In this document: in pieces, positions 12,003-24,338 of the stretch
Position numbering within the stretch: position 1 is the first letter of the stretch
Layout: the number at the start of each line of letters is the position of its first letter
Source of the DNA: Plotosus lineatus
Lineage: Eukaryota > Chordata > Actinopteri > Siluriformes > Plotosidae
Assembly (NCBI GenBank): GCA_024760905.1
Contig: CM045745.1
Location: 17,556,282-17,620,281 of the forward strand
Direction: 5' to 3'
Length of the DNA: 64,000 nt
Notes under the pieces: generated by a model
The model's input: only the letters and a program-made list of their open reading frames with translations
Databases searched by the model: none
What the model was told of the DNA's origin: nothing
Made by a program: the position numbers and the translations under genes

Positions 12003-12205
12003 GATCATACGCACTTACACCTAGGGTCAATTTGATGCAACCAGTTTGCTTTGACGTGCAAGTCTTTGTACTGTGGGAGGAAATCAGAGTACCTATAGGA
12101 AACTCCCCACAGAAATCCCCAAGCATGGGAATTGACTCTGGGACCTTCTATCTGGTAGATTTATATGCTAACCACTATGAAACTGTGCTGTCTGGCCATA
12201 CATTA
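11790..12205 (+). repeat. Teleost dispersed repeat with embedded (CA)n
   Basis: The block shows 'tactgtgggaggaaatcaga', 'gaaactccccacagaaatcc' and 'aaccactatgaaactgtgct', a degraded form of the repeat at 36300-36560. A (CA)n tract of roughly 27 units, with CG interruptions at its start, occupies 11944-11999. Confidence 0.65.
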
Positions 12206-12239
12206 AATGGCACCAAGGGACTTAATTAAAAAATATATA

Positions 12240-13861
12240 TATAAAAAGCCAGATCTCTTTGTAATAGCTCGTAATACATGATCATTTGATAAGAAATGCA
12301 CATGCAGCATTCTGGCTCAGTCACCCTGCATGTTAAACAATAATTATGTCTCCACTTAATATCTTTTGACCATGTTAGTCCCTTTTGTATAATAGATTTG
12401 TCTTGTGGAACTTGATTGGTGACATGCATGTATGGCATGAGTCATCCTAAGACGGTTGGCTCCTTGACCATGCTGGCACAGTGGCACAATACTGGCACAC
12501 ACCAGAAAGACTCTTTCCTGCGAGCTTTCTCTGCATGAGTCACCCAGAGTTGTGACATTGTCCTTTGTAATTATTGAATAATTAAGGAAGTTTAATCCAC
12601 AGTTTTGTTGTAACCACAATAGCTGCTGAAACCTGGGTTTGTAATGTGGTACGATGTTCGCGATCACCGTGATTCAAAAATTCATAGGCTATACGATTTA
12701 TGACCACGATTGGAGCAGAACTGAGGAATAAAAAGTGGCAACTTGCATCCTAGGAATTGTTGCTGAGTTCATCAGATCCTTTATGATGGTGTATCAAGGT
12801 TTATGCCTTTTTAAGGCCTGTTAAGCTCTACTGTGTTTCCTAATTTCTATTATGATTGGTGTGAAATTGTAATTCATCGCAGTAGCGGTGATAATCATAA
12901 ATCTACCAAGTGATCTCAGGATCATCAACTTTCCATCCCGCAACCCTAAACACTCTTGAAGATCGTGGACATCGTGCCCCAGTGTAAATCCAGGTTAACA
13001 TAGGGTGGATAGAAGATTAGTGACATTGTAGTTCAGTGACTACTGGAGTGATTTTACTTATACTTAGTTTTTTTTTTTAATAAATCCAGTTATACCTCTA
13101 AATAATCATTAACATAGAAATTGTGTGCATCTGTACAATGAATATTCTATTAGAGAAAATAAGAGCTGGGTCTCACATTCACTCTGTCATACATGCCTGT
13201 AGAGGAATCTCGTTCCACTTTTCCACGCAGAGCATTGAAACCTCATTTATATTCTTGGGTTTGATTCTGAGAAGACTGAGCCTGTCACTGTGTCAGTGTT
13301 TCTGGTTATAGAATCTTGCTTGCTGCGAGCTCTGACTACTGCTAAGTCTGAACCTGCTATCAGAGGCTAGTGGGTTTTCAGATGAACTCTCATTTACTTA
13401 GCAGAAATCAGGATGCTGTTCTTCGAAGAACTACTGAACCATCAGTTGTAAAACACCCCCAGCTTCTGTAATCTGTATTTTTCAGTAGCCGTGAGGTGCT
13501 TTTTTTTTTTTTTTTTTTTTTTTCTCCCCCCCCTATGTGAAGACTTTTTTATGTATACACAAAGCACACAATGGTGATTTTAATGACAGTTAGTAGTTCT
13601 GCAATTTGGACATGCTTTTTTTTTTGTTTTGTTTTGTACTGTCTCTAACCCATGTACAGTTATTATGGTGGCATTTAGCAGTTGGATCTGCAAGATGACC
13701 TTCACTGGAATTGCAGATCTGAGGGAAACTAGGCTCCTCATTTTCCTTGATTTTGTTTTTAAATACATTACTTGTTTTGTGCAAGTCAGCAATTATCTCC
13801 TTTGTAGTGAAGGTTGTTTTCCGGTTTCTCACAGTAATAGATGAAATGAGATGACTAAATG

Positions 13862-13921
<60 letters not shown>

Positions 13922-14165
13922 CCTTATATTCATATCCCTGGAAACTCTAGAGCTCCTGTGGCGTATGGACAAGTTTAATGAGGTAACTTTTGGCAGATGT
14001 ATTTTACAAGGGAGTAGTATGATCTAAAAAGTGTTTTTACATGAGAATGTCTTCTTGTCAGAATAAGGGCAAGGGTTTATCCTTTGATTTGAATACGATT
14101 ATAAATATATTTGTATTGTATTGTAATTTTTCTGAATGGGGCAGTAATTTCAGAGGCAATTAAAT
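12240..14165. other. Non-coding stretch with poly-T and GT tracts
   Basis: No gene or complete transposon was recognised. A poly-T run of about 23 bases covers 13501-13523. Confidence 0.5.
13862..13920. repeat. (TG)n microsatellite, about 29 uninterrupted units
   Basis: A perfect TG array with no interruption, so likely length-polymorphic. Confidence 0.95.
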
Positions 14166-14170
14166 GCATC

Positions 14171-14580
14171 GCATTTTACGAGCTTCCAGACTATAAGGCG
14201 CATCAAGCGAAACAAAAGTCAGATAAGTCAAACTTGATTCAACTCATTCAAGTTGGAGTTCTTTGGTTAATCCACCCGGAATGATGGGCAAACTCTGAAT
14301 TAGTATGCTTCACATGGATTTTGATGGTATCCGTGAGCTGGGCGTGCATGGATCGCAGATCAATAGGGACGGAGATTTGTGGAAAAAGCCTTTCGGTCTC
14401 ATGATGTAAACTTCTCTCAGCCACTCACGTATTACTCAGCGAGTCACCTGACTACGGTAGCCATAATGCTCCAACAATCCATCAAGCGGTACGGTTTGGT
14501 CAATACATATAAGGTGTATCCTCAATATTTGAGAAAATTAAAGGATTTTAAGTGCGCCTTATGGTACGAAAAATACGGTA
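14171..14580. mobile_element. MITE-like repeat with TATAAGGCGCA termini
   Basis: The left end contains 'gcattttacgagcttccaga' followed by 'ctataaggcgca'. The right end, reverse complemented, reads TACCGTATTTTTCGTACCAT then AAGGCGCACTT. The two are imperfect inverted repeats of about 30 bp around a ~410-bp body. Elements with these 'pseudo-TATAAGGCGC' ends are common in fish genomes; the superfamily is not certain from this copy. Confidence 0.6.
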
Positions 14581-14599
14581 TGAATATTATTGCATATAT

Positions 14600-17330
14600 A
14601 ATACATATTATGGCACACATTACAATTTGTTATTATATCATAGACAGATATTTTGTCAGACACTAATCTTTAAAGCACATGCTAAACCCCACAGAGCCGA
14701 TCATACTAAATATTTCCTGGCATTTCATCAGCCACTTCTTGAACATGAAATACAATTTAAATTTGGCATTGTAGTGCGAGTCAAGCTCTAGGTACTGCCG
14801 CCTGCATGATGCTATCATGCCAAACTGCTTCTGGTGGCAGGATCAGCTCATTTGCTGAGTGACATCAGGAAGATGGTATTTCTCAATGAACCACCACTGC
14901 AAAAGAAGTCACAGCGGTTAGCTCTTAGAAATGTATCTCTCTGCCTGCAGGCACCTGACAAGTAGGAAGGACATGCTTCTAGTTTACTGCCCACCACAGG
15001 GTAATTCACACTTTTTACACCAAAGACACACACACACACACACACATATATATTCAGCTACATTTACTTTGCCCATGTTGGCTTTTCCCATTAAACTGTA
15101 CACTACATACTCCTTCCCTGCAGTTGTGGTCATGACAGCAGTGGAAGTAGTGAAGCTGATTCCCGCAGGGACCTGAAACGCTATCACTACTTTAAATCCA
15201 CTCTGTCTGCATTCGAGAATGCTGTTGATTTAAATCCCAGGACAGGCTGCACAGACTGTGTGCAATAGCAGTGATGACTGATGGGTAATTGTACACAAGA
15301 GAGTGCAGATGTTTTCCTTCATATCCATCGTGGCTTTATTGAAGAGGACCAGGCTGCCTTTTGCCTTCATGGTTGAAAGGAGCATGTGAGAAGAGAACCA
15401 CAATCTAGTAAAAGGCAAGGTTTTATTGATTTTAGTTATTTATGTATTTTTTAAATCTGACGTTAGACTGCACTTGAGTTACAGAGCTTAACAAATGTAT
15501 TAGATCACCTGTCACAGAAATAAATAATTCTGAAAAGTTTGACAATTCGCACTTCATAATTGTTATATTTTTTGGCCAAAGAATGAAAATGTAACAAATT
15601 ATTTGGCGTATTAAACAGAAAACTCAGGATGCAGTATGACCCCTTTTGACTTTTATAACAAAAAGCATTCTTACTGGCATTGTTTTTGCATATTTTTCCA
15701 CAGAAACAATTTGGAACACGGAGCCTACAGAAAAGCAGTCTGTTCCCAAAGTGTGTCTTTGGATGAAACCTTTGTGTGTTTCGTATGTAAATCAGTTGCG
15801 TCCCATGTTTGTTGAAATGGCTTCAGATCTGAACTCTTTCTTGGCCACTTGATCGTTTCCAATGTTCCAGATGGCTGTTTCATTTTAAAATAATTTTATA
15901 CAGTTTTTTTTCTTTTGTTGAGTGTTGGGGATTGTTGTCTTTCTAATGTATGAATCTACAGCCAAAAACAATTTGTATTTCTCAGTTTGTGACAGGTGGT
16001 CGAAGAAATTTAAGCAGTATACATACCAAAATATTCTCTTCTGGAACTGTGAATATTGTGTTCTCTGTGAAGACATCAACAAGAAATGTTCCGAGGGATT
16101 TTGCCTGAAAATTAGTTTTAGATGTTTTGTTGTTAAAGGAGGCATTGCAGAAAAAAGTGACAAATACTAATATTTTGCTGGGGCACCTTTCACCTCGATT
16201 ACAATTACCGTAACATCATTGCTTCAGTTGGTTGGGTCGAGACTCAGCAACATTGTCAGCCGATGAAAGCATATGATGACCTGAATGTACTGAATAAGCA
16301 CGTTATCCCATCAATGAACGTTTTCTTCCCTGATAACACGGGTATAAAATTGGGACTTAAATAGTTTGAGTGATTCAGGGAGATTAAAGAATCATTTTCA
16401 CACATGATCTTAAAGTCTATTGAAGGTTTTTAGGATGTGCTTGAGAAGACTTTATGGAGTGATGCAATTGTCTCATCACTTCAAGATGCTGGTAAAGCAA
16501 TGTTGTGATGTTGCTTAAGTTGGTTGAAATAATGCCACGGGGATTCCTGCTGTAATTAAGATTGAAAATATATCCAAGTGCACAGCTTCTTCTTCTTTTT
16601 TTTTGTTTTTTTTTTCCGGCTGGGCAGTGTGTATCTGAAATGTAATCGTATTTGTCCATAGGCTATTGTGGGGAGTAATGGAGCAAACGCGACGAGAGAA
16701 TGGTAGATAATCTATACAATGGCAGGTTAGATATAGATAACAATGTCAACATTCTTTACTTGATACCTTCTGCTTTAAAATTTCTCTGAGCTGTGCCACA
16801 GTGGGGTCGGAGTACTAGTGTGAAAACATGAGCCCGAAGTATGATAGGCTCTGTTGTATTGTGTATGTACCACTGAGTTATAAACATGTCTCTGGTTTGC
16901 AGGTTTCAGTTGGTCAAAGATTTTCAGTTCCCTTTTTGTGAGTTTTTAGTGTGACAGGAGTGAATATTTTTTTTAATACAGAGTGAAATGTTGCACTTAC
17001 TTTTGATTGTATCTGTTCCTGTGCACTTATGAGAAGCTGACTGCATCTGGCTTTACACCAGTACTCTGAATATAATTACTTAAATCATACAAGGTCAGTC
17101 ATAGCTGTCAAAAGATTAGCAGTGATGTGTGAATTCAGTATAGATTTGATACAGCTACAGTATATTAAAATCAGTATATATATGTCACCTTATCATTGTT
17201 ATCTCTCTAGAACGGCTTGTACTTATAAAAAAACAAACAAACAAAAACCCTCACATACTGAGCCCCCTGCCCCTTTCTCCTCTGAGAAATGACATGCTAA
17301 CTGAAGAAAATACATTAAAATAAAACATTA
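14600..17330. other. Non-coding stretch, possible old repeat debris
   Basis: No exon was recognised. A (CA)n run lies at about 15026-15046. The 15620-16400 part has several open but unrecognised frames and may be a very degraded transposon, but no termini or catalytic motif could be identified. Confidence 0.45.
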
Positions 17331-17341
17331 ATGTCTCAACT

Positions 17342-17653
17342 GGAGGGTCAGTGGTGGCCTGGTGGTTACGTGCTGGGTCACTGATTCCAAGGTTAGGGGT
17401 TCAGGCCCCACTCTCAACAGGTTGCCCCCCCACCCTTACTGTAGCTAACTGGGTTATCACTGTCTATGGTCAGAGGGTCATGCAAAAGAACCATTGCTGA
17501 CTTTCGTCAAGAGTATGGTAGCCGTCGCCGTCGATAGCCTGGCGAGCTGTCCACAGTGTACTTTGCCCTCGCCCTGAGTTGGCTGAGATGGGCACCAGCC
17601 TCCTCGTAACCCTAATTAGGATTAAGCGGTTCAGAAAATGGATGAATGAATTG
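17342..17653 (+). mobile_element. tRNA-derived SINE, alternative-tail subfamily, copy 1
   Basis: The head (gtcagtggtggcctggtggt) and B-box-like 'aggggttcaggcccc' match the SINE family at 4982 and 62924. The 3' half is different: it ends 'aggattaagcggttcagaaa' plus 'atggatgaatgaa' instead of the RTE-like tail. The target duplication atgtctcaact at 17331-17341 and 17654-17664 defines both ends. Confidence 0.85.
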
Positions 17654-17723
17654 ATGTCTCAACTAGCTTATTCTCATATCCTGTAAGATGGTTGACTTGA
17701 GTTCACTCTCACTTTTATAATGT

Positions 17724-18032
17724 GTGGCAGTGGTGGCCTGGTGGTAAGGTGCTGGACCATTGATCTCAAGGTTTTGGGGTTCAAACCCCACCCTCAATGG
17801 GTTGTCACTGCCCCCTCTCCTCCTCCAGGCCATGTCCGTCACTGTCTATGGTGTGAGGCATGTAAAAGAACCATTGCTTATTTTCGTCAAGAGTACCTGC
17901 ACAGCTGTCAGTGTATTTATGCCCTACGATGGCCTAGCGAATACTCTGCCCTCGCCCAGGGTCAGCTGAGATGGGCGTCAGCCTCCAAGCGACCTAAATT
18001 AGGATTAAGTGGTTCAGAAAATGAGTGAATGG
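17724..18032 (+). mobile_element. tRNA-derived SINE, alternative-tail subfamily, copy 2
   Basis: This is a second copy of the same subfamily, with B-box-like 'ggggttcaaaccccac' and the same tail 'aggattaagtggttcagaaa'. The target duplication acttttata(a/g)tgt lies at about 17711-17723 and 18033-18045 with one mismatch. The two copies sit only about 70 bp apart but have different duplications, so they inserted independently. Confidence 0.85.
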
Positions 18033-18550
18033 ACTTTTATAGTGTAAACTGTGGTTGTGGCAGGCATGTGTAAGGCATTAGTGTCAAATAAGTACCAACA
18101 TGAGGTATAATATATACAATGTTCTCTCTTTTTTTTACAGTTTGTAAATTACTTCATAATCGGGTTAGTAGTGAAATTATTTACGTGTAGTGTGTTTACA
18201 TACTGTTTAACACTGCCTGTTTTAGTTAGTTTCTAACTGTATACCAAATAAACCCAGCCAGCTGTGTTTTATAATTAGCTTGTTAATTTGTTTGCAGTTT
18301 CCCTTTTTGTATTACAGCCCTGTTGAGTTCTTGAATCTGATTTTAATCGTTAATTCACCTGGAGTTATGGACACTTAACATAATCGAAGATCAAAACACT
18401 GCCGATATTAACTGTCTAAATACAGAAAGTAAATACAGACAATAATCAAATGAAATTTTCTGCCAGTGCAGTAAGAATAATACACTGGATAAGATTTTTT
18501 CAAAAATTAGAGTATTGATAATTTTGCAAGTTCTGCTGTTGCATAATATA

Positions 18551-20214
18551 CAGTGCTGTGCATATGTTTTTACCCCTTACTGATTTTTTATTTTATTTTA
18601 TTTATTTTTATTTTTTTTAGTTTTTTGCACCTTTGTCAACACTTAACTTTTTCAGATCATCAAACAAATTTAAACACAACACAAAGGTAACCCAAGTATT
18701 AAAAAAATGCAGTTTTCCTGTTTTGATTTTACTTGTTAAGAGAAAAATTCTATCAAAACCTACATGAAGCTCTGTGAAAAAGTAATCCCCCCCCCCCCTT
18801 TTTTTTTTACAAGGTAAGGTAATTGTGATTAATTTGATTATTGTGGAAAACTTCGTTCAATTTCATGGCCACTCCCAGGACTGATTGTTCCCAGGTATTT
18901 CCAATCATGAGATCCCTAACATAATACCTGTCTGACAAGGTTAGGTTGGCCATACTGAACACACATCATCATCATACCGCGATCCAGTGAGCTTCAAGAG
19001 CAAACAAGAAAGAAGATTTATAGAGATGTCTCAGTCTGGGAAAGGATACAAAGTCATTGGTAAATCTTTGAGACTCCAGCAGACCACTGTCAGAGCCATT
19101 ATCCATAAATGGAGAAGACATGGCACAGTGGTGACCCTTCCCAGGAGTGGTCGACCTACCAAAATTACTCCAAGAGCACAGCGCAGACTAACCGGAGAAG
19201 TCACAAAGGATCCAAAAACGACTTCTAAACAACTACAAGCCTCACTTGCTTCAGTTAATATCAGTTAAAGTGTTTATGACTCCACCATCAGAAAGACACG
19301 AGGCAAAAATGTCATCCATGGAAGCGTTTCAAGCTGAAAGCTACTGTTGACAAAAAGGAATATCAAGGCACAACTCACTTTTGCCAAGAATCATTTTGAG
19401 CATCCCCAAAGCTTTTGGGAAAATGTCCTCTGGACTGATGAAACTAAAGTTGAACTTTATGGGAGAAATGCATCCCGTTACTTCTGGTACAAAAGGAACA
19501 CTGAATTTGATAAAAAGAACATTGTGCTGATAGTGAAACATGCTGGTGGAAGTGTGATGATCTGGGCCTGTTTTGTTGCTTCAGGACCTGGGCGACTTGT
19601 CATGATTGATGGAACCATGAATTCTGCTCGCGACCAAGAAATTATGGCAAAGAATGTTTGACCATCAGTTCGAGACCTCAAGCTAAAGCACCCCTGGGTT
19701 TTGCTAAAAGACAATGATCTGAAGTACACCGGCAAGTCCACTTCTGAATGGCTAAAAAATAACAAAATGAGGGTTTTGGAGTGGCCTAGTCAAAGTCCCG
19801 ACCTGAACCCTACTGAACCCTATTGAGATGCTGTGGCACGACCTTAAAAAAGCTATTCATGCTCAAAACCCATCCAATCTGGTTGCTCTTGAACAATTCT
19901 GCAGAGAAGAGTGGGCCAAAATCCCATCGCAGTGATGGGAAAGACTCATCGCCTCTTATCACAAACGCTTGACTGCAGTTATTGCTGCCCAAGGTGGTTC
20001 AACCAGCTACAGTATTAGGTTTAGGGGCAGTTACTTATTCACATGGGCCCTTGTAGGTGCAGATGTTTTTTCCCCCTTAATAAATGCAATTGGCAGTGAA
20101 AACCTGGCATTTACTTGTGTTTTATCTTTGTATAATATTTAACTTTGCTTGATCTGAAATGGATGACCGTGACAAACGTGCAAACAATGTCAGAAAAACT
20201 TTTGCACAGCATTG
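18551..20214 (+). mobile_element. Tc1-like DNA transposon (CAGTGCTGTGCA termini)
   Basis: The left end CAGTGCTGTGCATATGTTTT and right end (reverse complement CAATGCTGTGCAAAAGTTTT) are inverted termini flanked by TA at 18549-18550 and 20215-20216. The 1.66-kb length fits a full Tc1 element. The internal transposase is broken (see 18987-19990), so it is immobile unless helped in trans. Confidence 0.9.
18987..19990 (+). pseudogene. Tc1 transposase pseudogene
   Basis: The N-terminal part carries paired helix-turn-helix DNA-binding motifs, with RRFIEMSQSGKGYKVIGKSL followed by TTVRAIIHKWRRHGT and the GRP(T)-type hinge SGRPTKITPRAQRRL. The DDE core follows in another frame: VLWTDETKVELYG supplies the first Asp region, and [15 protein letters not shown] and [11 protein letters not shown] supply later Tc1 landmarks. 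Stops near 19266 and 19660, a frameshift between them and a short duplication (aaccctactg) near 19805 disable it. The usual Tc1 transposase is about 340 aa, and all sections are still recognisable. Confidence 0.88.
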
Positions 20215-20216
20215 TA

Positions 20217-20688
20217 TCTTCTCCAAAATAAGATCAAAACATTTGAATATTTTTTAAAGGATATGAATGTAATTTTTATTTTGATTAATAAAGTTTTCCA
20301 ATGAAACAAATAAAATAAAATATGTATATAACTAAGATAGATCCTTATTGTTGACATTGTGTCACTTGTAAGAAGATATTTAACAGATGGGGTGATCATA
20401 CTAGATATGCGAGAGAAAAGCAACTGACACAAATTGATTAAAATATTTATTTATTTATTTTTTAAAATTTTAAGCTAAAATGTTTTGTTACTCCATAGGA
20501 AAGTAAATATTTTGTGGCCTAAATACGTATAGGTTACACGCCAATTGATTTGCGGATATGAGACAAAAAAGTGAATCTCCTGTCATAGATCAGTTGCATT
20601 TTTATTTTTTGTTTTCAAACAGTTCACTTTTTTTGTGCATTATAAGCATGAATAAAAAACAAATATGACAAAATACATGGAATATGGT
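20217..20688. other. AT-rich non-coding stretch
   Basis: No gene or repeat terminus was recognised between the Tc1 element and the next repeat. Confidence 0.5.
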
Positions 20689-20689
20689 G

Positions 20690-20970
20690 GATGCCAGCAA
20701 GTCTCAACTTTTCTCAAACTTTCCGTGTGGATGTCGCCGATCTTTCACAAAAAAAAAAAAAGAATTTGTGAGAAAACGACAACTTTGCAACCCTCTCACG
20801 ATATGAGTAGACCGGTAGAGAATAATCTGCATCAAAGCCTTGTTTTTTGACAATCGTGGAAATTTCTAATGTTTCAAATTTTTTGTGCCAAGTTCAGACA
20901 AAAATGCGATGCTGCAAATGCTGTGGGGAAAATCTGAACCTTTTTCAGAATGAAAAGTGACAGTTTGAAC
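20690..20970 (+). repeat. Unclassified dispersed repeat, copy 1
   Basis: This segment aligns by eye with 34745-34985. Shared landmarks are 'ctcaaactttcc', 'aaaacgacaa(c/g)tttg', 'accctctcac/accctttcac', 'gcatcaaagccttgtttt/gcatcagagcctcatttt', then 'tttttgtg' and 'aaaatgc'. No coding capacity or termini were found. I do not recognise the family. Confidence 0.55.
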
Positions 20971-21117
20971 TGCATATGGGTGGGGGGTGGGGTTAAATTT
21001 TAATTTACTATAAGTGATAATAGCAACTCACTTGTCTCATAGCTTATCCACAAAGATCAGCCATAACGTGAAAAGCATTATGATGCCTGACAGGTAAAGT
21101 CAATAACATTGAATATA

Positions 21118-22105
21118 CAGGTACTTCTCAAAAAAATTTGCATATTATGATAAAGTTCATTATTTTCTGTAATGTACTGATAAAAATTAAACTTTCACTT
21201 ATTTTAGATTCATTACACACAACTGAAGTAGTTTTATTGTTTTAATATTGATAATTTTGGCAAAAAAGTAAATTAAAACCAAAAATCCCTATCACAAAAA
21301 AATAGCATATTTCATCTGACCAATAAAAAAAGTGTTTTTAATACAAAAAAAAAGTCAACCTTCAAATAATTATGTTCAGTTATGCACTCAATACTTCAAT
21401 GCAGGTCAGATGTTTCTGCCGCTGTTTCTAGTCCAAAAGTAGCTTGACCTGGGGAATGCGGCACCTGTAGCCCATTTCCTGTGCATGGTGGCTCTGGATG
21501 TTTCTATCCAGACTCAGTCCACTGCTTCCACAGGTTCCCCAAGGTCTGGAATCGGCCCTTCTCCACAATCTTCCTCAGGGTCTGGTCACCTCTTCTGGTT
21601 GTGCAGCGTTTTCTGCCACACTTTTTCCCTCCCACAGACGTCCCACTGAGGTGCCTTGATACAGCACTCTGGGAACAGCCTATTCACTCAGAGATTTCTT
21701 TCTGTGTCTTACCCTCTTGCTTGAGGGTGTCAATGATGGCCTTCTGGACAGCAGTCAGGTCGACAGTCTTACCCATGATTTCGGTTTTGAGTAATGAACC
21801 AGGCTGGGAGTTTTTAAAAGCCTCGGGAATCTTTTGCAGGTGTTTAGAGTTAATTTGTTGATTCAGATGATTAGCTTAATAGTTCATTTAGACTACCTGA
21901 ACATGATATGCTAATTTTTTGAGATAGGAATTTTGGGTTTTCGTGAGCTATATGCCAAAATCATCAGTATTAAAACAATAAAAGACCTGAAATATTTCAG
22001 TTGATGTGCAATGAATCTAAAATATATGAAAGTTAAATTTTTATCAGTACATTTCAGAAAATAATGAACTTTATCACCATATGCTAGTTTTTTGAGAAGG
22101 ACCTG
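21118..22105 (-). mobile_element. Tc1-like element (CAGGTCCTTCTCAAAAAA family), internally deleted
   Basis: The ends CAGGTACTTCTCAAAAAAAT and, on the other side, CAGGTCCTTCTCAAAAAACT (reverse complement) are flanked by TA at 21116-21117 and 22106-22107. About 200 bp of each end is terminal inverted repeat with a second internal copy of the TCAAAAAATTAGCAT motif, the IR/DR layout of some Tc1 elements. At 988 bp it is less than half of the related copy at 23335-25563. Confidence 0.9.
21413..21776 (-). pseudogene. N-terminal remnant of Tc1 transposase
   Basis: On the minus strand, ATG at 21776 opens the same N-terminal helix-turn-helix region as the transposase at 24339 (GKTVDLTAVQKAIIDTLKQE), with the same premature stop after KEISE. 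The sequence then jumps at about 21413 directly to the C-terminal flank and terminal repeat. The whole DDE catalytic core is missing. Confidence 0.85.
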
Positions 22106-22111
22106 TATTGT

Positions 22112-22510
22112 TACACTGGTACCTGAAGACGACTGCAATGTTTTAGGCAGAATGTAGTCAGTTCTCAAAGTTAATGTGTTGGAGGAGAAAAAATGAGCAA
22201 GCATAAGGATCTGAGTGACTTTGACAAGGGCTGCACTGTGATGCCTAAACGACTGGATCTATTCATCTCCAAAACGGCATGTCTTGTGGGGTGTTTCTGG
22301 TATATAGTGGTAAATGTCTACCAAAGGTGGTCCAAGGAAGGACAACCGGAGAACTAAACGGCTCACTGGTGCACATTAGTATGTTTTTTTTTCCCTGATC
22401 CAACAGAAGAGATACTATCACGCATTTGCTGAAATTTGCTAATGTTGGGTATGAAAGACTGGTGTCAGAACACAGTGTATTACAGTTCGCTGTGTATGGT
22501 GCTGCCTTGG
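22112..22510 (+). mobile_element. Relic of a second Tc1 family (5' part)
   Basis: The sequence 'gaatgtagtcagttctcaaa' upstream of the ATG at 22193, and the coding region after it, match the 5' half of a common fish Tc1 family. It degrades after 22357 and stops at the GT array at 22515. No right terminal repeat was found. Confidence 0.75.
22193..22357 (+). pseudogene. Tc1 transposase helix-turn-helix fragment (54 codons)
   Basis: The open frame starts [13 protein letters not shown] and runs through [10 protein letters not shown] and [13 protein letters not shown], the first paired-like HTH of Tc1 transposases. A stop at 22355 ends it, and the catalytic domain is absent. Further similarity (for example TEE then VSEH-type coding near 22400-22480) continues out of frame. 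Confidence 0.75.
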
Positions 22511-22514
22511 TTTG

Positions 22515-22515
22515 T

Positions 22516-22558
<43 letters not shown>
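22515..22558. repeat. (GT)n microsatellite
   Basis: GT array with a single T interruption near its start, directly after the Tc1 relic. Confidence 0.95.
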
Positions 22559-22559
<1 letters not shown>

Positions 22560-23129
22560 ATAGATGGGTACACATGTGACCAGAATTAAGGAAATGGCCA
22601 GGTGTATCTAGCTATATCTCTTTATCTATAAATCTTAATTTTTAAACAATGTAATGGAACCCATATAAATATGAATCTATATTCGCATTAACTGAGTTTG
22701 AGCTATACAGTAATGCTTGGTGATTGGCTAATCTTCAACCAAGCTATAAGTTCCATGACTAGCCTGCAGGGGGAAAAACATGCCAAAGTGTGTTGTTGCC
22801 TGTCATCAAAATCAATCTTAAAGATGACCTGCTGGAGAAATTTCATGACCTTGGTCTGCTGCAAGGAGAGATGGGGAACGGCAATCATGAGCAGTCTGTG
22901 AGGATGCAGTCTGTGTTTGTCTAGAAGCAAAACCGAGCCAGCTGGCTCTTACAATCATTCTACAGTTAGATCATGAAACTTGAGTTATATGGATGTTATT
23001 TGTGTAGTTTTTAAAAGTTAAATAAAAACTTTTATTTTTCACAAATCAGTGTTTTCGGATATAATAAAAGCACCTCACCAGTCTGTCAGATCATGTACAA
23101 CTCGGTTCTGTGGAATAATGTTATTTATT

Positions 23130-23132
<3 letters not shown>

Positions 23133-23171
<39 letters not shown>
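23133..23171. repeat. (TG)n microsatellite
   Basis: Pure TG run of about 19 units, followed by CTGTGTGG and a short GCGC run. Confidence 0.95.
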
Positions 23172-23360
23172 TGTGTGGGTGTGCGCGCGCACAGAGCAAT
23201 ATCAAATTAGCCAAGACAGAGTTGTAGTTGTCTAAAATTTATCCAAAAGAGCAGTGAAGTGTTCTGAGGTTTGATCGGGTGATATCGAAAGTCAAAAGAA
23301 ATACATTAAAGCATTTTGAGGGCAGCTGCTATAATTAGTCCTTCTCAAAAAATTAGCATA

Positions 23361-24033
23361 CAGTCATCCCTTGAATATCGCGGATAATGTAGACTAGACC
23401 TGGCCGCGATATTCGAAAAACCGCAAAGTAGGAATGCCCCCCCCCTCCCATTTCTACCATGTTGTCTCATTTTTATACGTTTTCGCGTCTATACAATATC
23501 AAGAAGTGTATATTAAACGTTACACAGTTATATGCATATGTAAATACTGTAATGTATTAATATTTAAATAGACTTTATATATAAATACTTTAAGTACTGT
23601 ACTCACCTCTGACAATACTGTAGCTCTTCTCCGCGGTGCAGGACGTCCACAAACACGATACAGTAAGATCACAAAATCAAAAAAAAATCCCGTGGGAATG
23701 TGCGAGGCAACAGCGTCACGCGTCTAAGCCAGTCACCTTGCGAGATTGAGTTGAGTTGGCGGGAGCCAACAGCATCACGCGTCTAAGCCAATCAGCTTGC
23801 GAGATTGAGTTGAGTGGGCGATCCCTGCCTGAACTGGGGAGGAGGGGCACTTCAGTCTGTCGTTTGGAAACAATGGACGCAGCCTGCCTTGGGTCCCTGC
23901 TTTCCGTTTGCTTAAATGCGAGTTTCAGCACGAATTTTGAAATTTTTATGAATATTTTATTTTATTTTTTATTAAAATGCCGCGATGTACCAAGACCGCG
24001 ATGCTCAAATCGCAAAGCGGCAAGGGATGACTG
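23361..24033. mobile_element. pogo-type MITE nested in a Tc1 terminal repeat
   Basis: The ends CAGTCATCCCTTGAATATCG and CAAGGGATGACTG (right end) are inverted repeats. The flanks are TA at 23359-23360 and 24034-24035. Removing the MITE and one TA restores 'attagcatattgtgataaag', exactly the Tc1 terminal sequence seen intact at about 62838. The body includes a near-duplicate of about 50 bp around 'gcgtcacgcgtctaagccag' / 'gcatcacgcgtctaagccaa' (about 23709 and 23770). No transposase remains. Confidence 0.93.
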
Positions 24034-24338
24034 TATTGTGATAAAGTTCATTATTTTCTGTAATGTACTGATAAAAATTAAACTTTCATATATTTTAGAT
24101 TCATTGCACACCAACTGAAATATTTCAGGTCTTTTATTGTTTTAATACTGATGATTTTGGCATACAGCTCATGAAAACCCAAAATTCCTATCTCAAAAAA
24201 TTAGCATATCATGTTCAGGTAGTCTAAACAAGCTATTAACCTAATCATCTGAATCAACCAATTAACTCTAAACACCTGCAAAAGATTCCTGAGGCTTTTA
24301 AAAACTCCCAGCCTGGTTCATTACTCAAAACCGCAATC

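Noticed and set aside
21481..21861. 126-codon + strand ORF
   Set aside because: Antisense shadow of the Tc1 transposase N-terminus, also seen antisense at 24254-24574.
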